From contig CAMLML010000025.1 in assembly GCA_946481095.1 (NCBI GenBank), positions 1-56,332 on the forward strand: a stretch of 56,332 nucleotides of DNA, given 5' to 3'. Source of the stretch: an uncultured Cellvibrio sp. (GTDB taxonomy: Bacteria; Pseudomonadota; Gammaproteobacteria; Pseudomonadales; Cellvibrionaceae). The notes beneath the pieces were generated by a model. The model had not been told where the DNA came from. It ran no database searches and was given only the letters and a program-made list of their open reading frames with translations. This document shows, piece by piece, positions 56,301 through 56,332 of this stretch; position 1 is the stretch's first letter; the number at the start of each line of letters is the position of its first letter. A program made the translations under genes and the position numbers.

Positions 56301-56332
56301 GGATCTGGCGATTTTGTTTATCAATACAAAAC
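50340..56332 (+). CDS. giant YD-repeat (Rhs-like) protein, 3' end beyond window
   Basis: The frame is open from ATG 50340 (GGGAG eight bases upstream) to the window edge: 1997 codons without a stop, which I checked for frame agreement at several points up to 56331. There is no signal peptide. The N-terminus has NVNIATGNLSVQF, a motif seen at the start of Rhs/YD-repeat cores. Dozens of YDxxGR-type repeats follow (FVYDTSGRLRF, YEYDGLGRVSK, ITYDGLGRIKY). Such proteins form a hollow beta-shell that encloses a C-terminal toxin or effector. The tip domain lies beyond the window, so toxin identity is unknown. A wall-associated or adhesin role is an alternative. Confidence 0.85.
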   Translation, partial: MVGIISSSGLGLFDSSADRLGSTQGSPTSLGQAKGSANVNIATGNLSVQFLDESLSGTGADLLALRTYNSQGALNDGDTDGWRWNGEKKVVLTGTANSTSAVVTRTTGDGTETVFKWDGVASSNRYVSTAGSGAHDVITWNASGSEWVYVLDGARKDSEVDATLTGTANTASAVLKRTVDGAEYKWDGVASSNRYMSTTGSGTIQWNSYTSKWIYSQDASGDAIERYDGSTGWIKSYRDNSGNGFDYAFTGNLLATVKDLQSGQTLKFTYANSKLTEVSTQETATGNPLKQVYYAYYTTGSSSGKLMSVTTDLQPDGSLTDGKVYTTNYVYFETTDASNGKLKSISQSDGTSTLYTITSYTYDTSGRISTVTDQAGTTTFTYTSSTVTTVTLQNGSAWTYTYSSATGNNNKQLLKVESQAVNGVKQSVTYTYDTDGNVKTIVDGRNNTLTYDYDTKGNRIKEYDSLGNTLSRTFDSNNHLLTETRYSVASTTSPSGLETSRFVYDTSGRLRFAISAEGRVSETVYDSRGLVTRSLQYAGKTYTITTFTLSELQTWVTGLTADQKTQTQLTEFTYDYRGNLSGKTAYALVNSSLVGQLSADVRKTSFTYDQQGLLLQEVELFDDSSVVLSSYEYDGLGRVSKEVSLTGTKTTTYSGLTITVNNQATGLSTVSTTDASGRLVSIAQTGDSITRTTRYYYDTVGQLRVTEDPTGVRNYLFYDAAGRVNAKVDATGAVTAYTHDADGRVLTEIQNANRVAASTLSGWGTTPPASVSVTSDTTNDRKTTYTYDKAGRLLTTTVDGLTTLTNTYDGASRLTQTTQGDRTTRYYYDKDGKQTAVLNAENYLSENIYDSVGRVIQTIRYEKKITTVSSLSTMRTAVSSGDKLSTYYFYDSQGRQTGVVDEQGFLTETMYYGWSDNNGTSYKTIYLYKNAVSVGTNEVLSSVRSRAGVIGYFETNEYYLDGRLMRKDTTERSEFYEYDSAGRLVRKTQGIYSAEPRKFFTQYNAFNEIKGIVSGEGAATLTGTSTDAQIATAISNYGTRYDIDGAGRRIAEYGANGQKTLIFYDKEGRVAYTAKISGLTPSGPIADVVQFIYNAFGQLSEIRSLYVKVLASGLNGGIDLSLISERASLSQRDLQDGWKSYKYDKLGNVTNEYDGERNETIYGYNSFGEQTTIQRFISGSVFQLTEWTRDKLGRVNNTRQDNILTSQITYDGLGRIKYAYDAKNQLTENIYSDNGRTVQIKDPLGRIIKTEIDFMGRTLKVTDALNNITNYEYDDANRTIKVTHPDGVSITTWKNVHGEVVKVQDGNGGITQYTYTKDGTLDKVTDALGVIITDNDYDASGRLYESKDANGTITRYSYDSVNRVYLKTVDPTGLNLNTRYEFDSQGRQTDVTTGYGTAEASTTKYVYDRKGQITQMIVDPNGLQLSTKFVYDGLGQTVEVHKGTTADTSQQITKYEFDKLGRKTKEIIDPAGIAATTLYSYDNNGNLIKKTDANTYVTYFAYDAANQLRYTVNAEGAVTENVYDLNGNVTRTIVYTTLKTTGVNALADLDTFGSTNRANALNRNTYFAYDKTNHLRYTVNAEGVVSENVYDANGNVIRTTQFNSIPSLAGNYSLSNIDSKVNRSDLSNRDTNFIYDKANRLRFTINAEGAVTENVYDANGNIIATTQYDRVSTASFSQDFSANASGLTLPATNYSVAGGRLVMNSIKTAAGTASTFPQAWGTTRAVGTDFKYEFITDGSTNNHYGTIGLNSTDWKRRHVVNQNGGTFYVEYIDAAGAVKSQALGAIKDNTAYVLEIESDSNGTTLYLYENGKSKTSGFIDRRDYSDWKDVATWLLVGNVAGFNSNSTTYLDRVQEFPNGVNRTTNFAYDKANRLRFTVNAEGYVSENVYYANGNVKDITQFNSRPSLANYSESTINGAVNRSDTANRTTSYIYDKANRQKTTTLAGWYDPATGKVEGSNAAGRFQRTIEVTYDSFGNAVTNKIRTGAGSGDFVYQYK
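50613..50990 (+). repeat. tandem duplication in the N-terminal part of the YD-repeat gene
   Basis: Two adjacent units of about 60-70 codons encode LTGTANSTSAVV...KWDGVASSNRYVSTAGSG and LTGTANTASAVL...KWDGVASSNRYMSTTGSG, each followed by a W-rich strand (WNASGSEWVYV; WNSYTSKWIYS). They precede the first YD repeats. Confidence 0.75.
54834..56170 (+). repeat. degenerate long repeats in the YD-repeat gene
   Basis: A module of about 30-70 codons recurs near 54837, 55042, 55240, 55938 and, in part, 56140. Its core encodes YDKANRLRFTVNAEG followed by VSENVYDANGNV. The nucleotide copies are also similar, as expected for recent tandem duplication within the gene. One interval between copies is enlarged by an inserted domain (55372-55920). 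Confidence 0.7.

Noticed and set aside
50340..56332. Possible frameshift in the YD-repeat gene, because no complete frame covers it
   Set aside because: The frame starting at 50340 agrees with YD motifs at 54150 and 55242 and with the last codons at 56331; it is simply open at the window edge.

Overview
The window looks like a chromosomal segment of a polysaccharide-degrading gammaproteobacterium, most likely Cellvibrio or a close relative in the Cellvibrionaceae. The grounds are a secreted GH10 xylanase with a CBM2 module and a long poly-serine linker, a second secreted CBM2 protein carrying a c-type heme motif, a serine-rich lipoprotein, the ubiE-ubiJ/ubiB genes, and a CsrB-type small RNA with a GacA-like box. 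This assignment is an inference from gene content; no rRNA or tRNA gene is present to confirm it.

Region 1 (1-23330, all minus strand) is a surface-polysaccharide locus. Read in the direction of transcription it runs: rmlB, rmlD, rmlC (dTDP-rhamnose branch, rmlA absent); a TviB/WbpO-type UDP-HexNAc 6-dehydrogenase; a ptmF-like oxidoreductase, a CMP-nonulosonate synthetase and a ptmA-like SDR, in the order known from the Campylobacter legionaminate locus; a WbpG/HisH/HisF amidotransferase trio that makes acetamidino groups; a hexapeptide acyltransferase; two Gfo/Idh oxidoreductases; a nonulosonate synthase, a hydrolysing 2-epimerase, a PglD-type acetyltransferase and a CBS-aminotransferase fusion; a beta-propeller lipoprotein; a WbpD-type N-acetyltransferase; a GT4 glycosyltransferase; a Wzx flippase; another glycosyltransferase; and a Wzy polymerase cut by the window edge. 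Together they suggest a Wzx/Wzy-dependent O-antigen or capsule containing rhamnose, an N-acetylhexosaminuronic acid and an amidinated legionaminic-acid-like sugar. Many genes overlap by 1-20 bases and use GTG or TTG starts, so long co-transcribed and translationally coupled stretches are likely.

Region 2 (23331-23908) contains no protein gene. On the minus strand it encodes a roughly 280-nt RNA with ten CAGGA motifs, most of them in hairpin loops, and a strong intrinsic terminator. It is preceded by an 18-bp GacA/UvrY-like box. I interpret it as a CsrB/RsmZ-type sponge of the CsrA/RsmA translational regulator.

Region 3 (23909-31489) holds the CBM2-GH10 xylanase, a small lipoprotein with a phospholipase-A2-like CCxxHD motif, ubiE and ubiJ, an oppositely oriented CBM2-cytochrome c protein that separates them from ubiB, and ubiB itself, whose kinase-like DxG motif is altered.

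Region 4 (31486-41487) is a signalling island. A minus-strand operon (hybrid histidine kinase, outer-membrane barrel, small PstS-like binding protein) lies divergent from a REC-GGDEF-EAL protein and a MASE1 hybrid kinase.

Region 5 (41590-50139) is mostly housekeeping and accessory genes: recN with a LexA-like box, yaaA, a small membrane protein, an S9 peptidase, a RoxA-like di-heme cytochrome divergent from an AraC/GyrI-like regulator, and a DUF4156 lipoprotein.

Region 6 (50340 to the end) is the 5' part of a giant YD-repeat (Rhs-like) gene, open for at least 1997 codons, with a perfect CRP/Vfr-type site upstream and an inserted domain that is not made of YD repeats.
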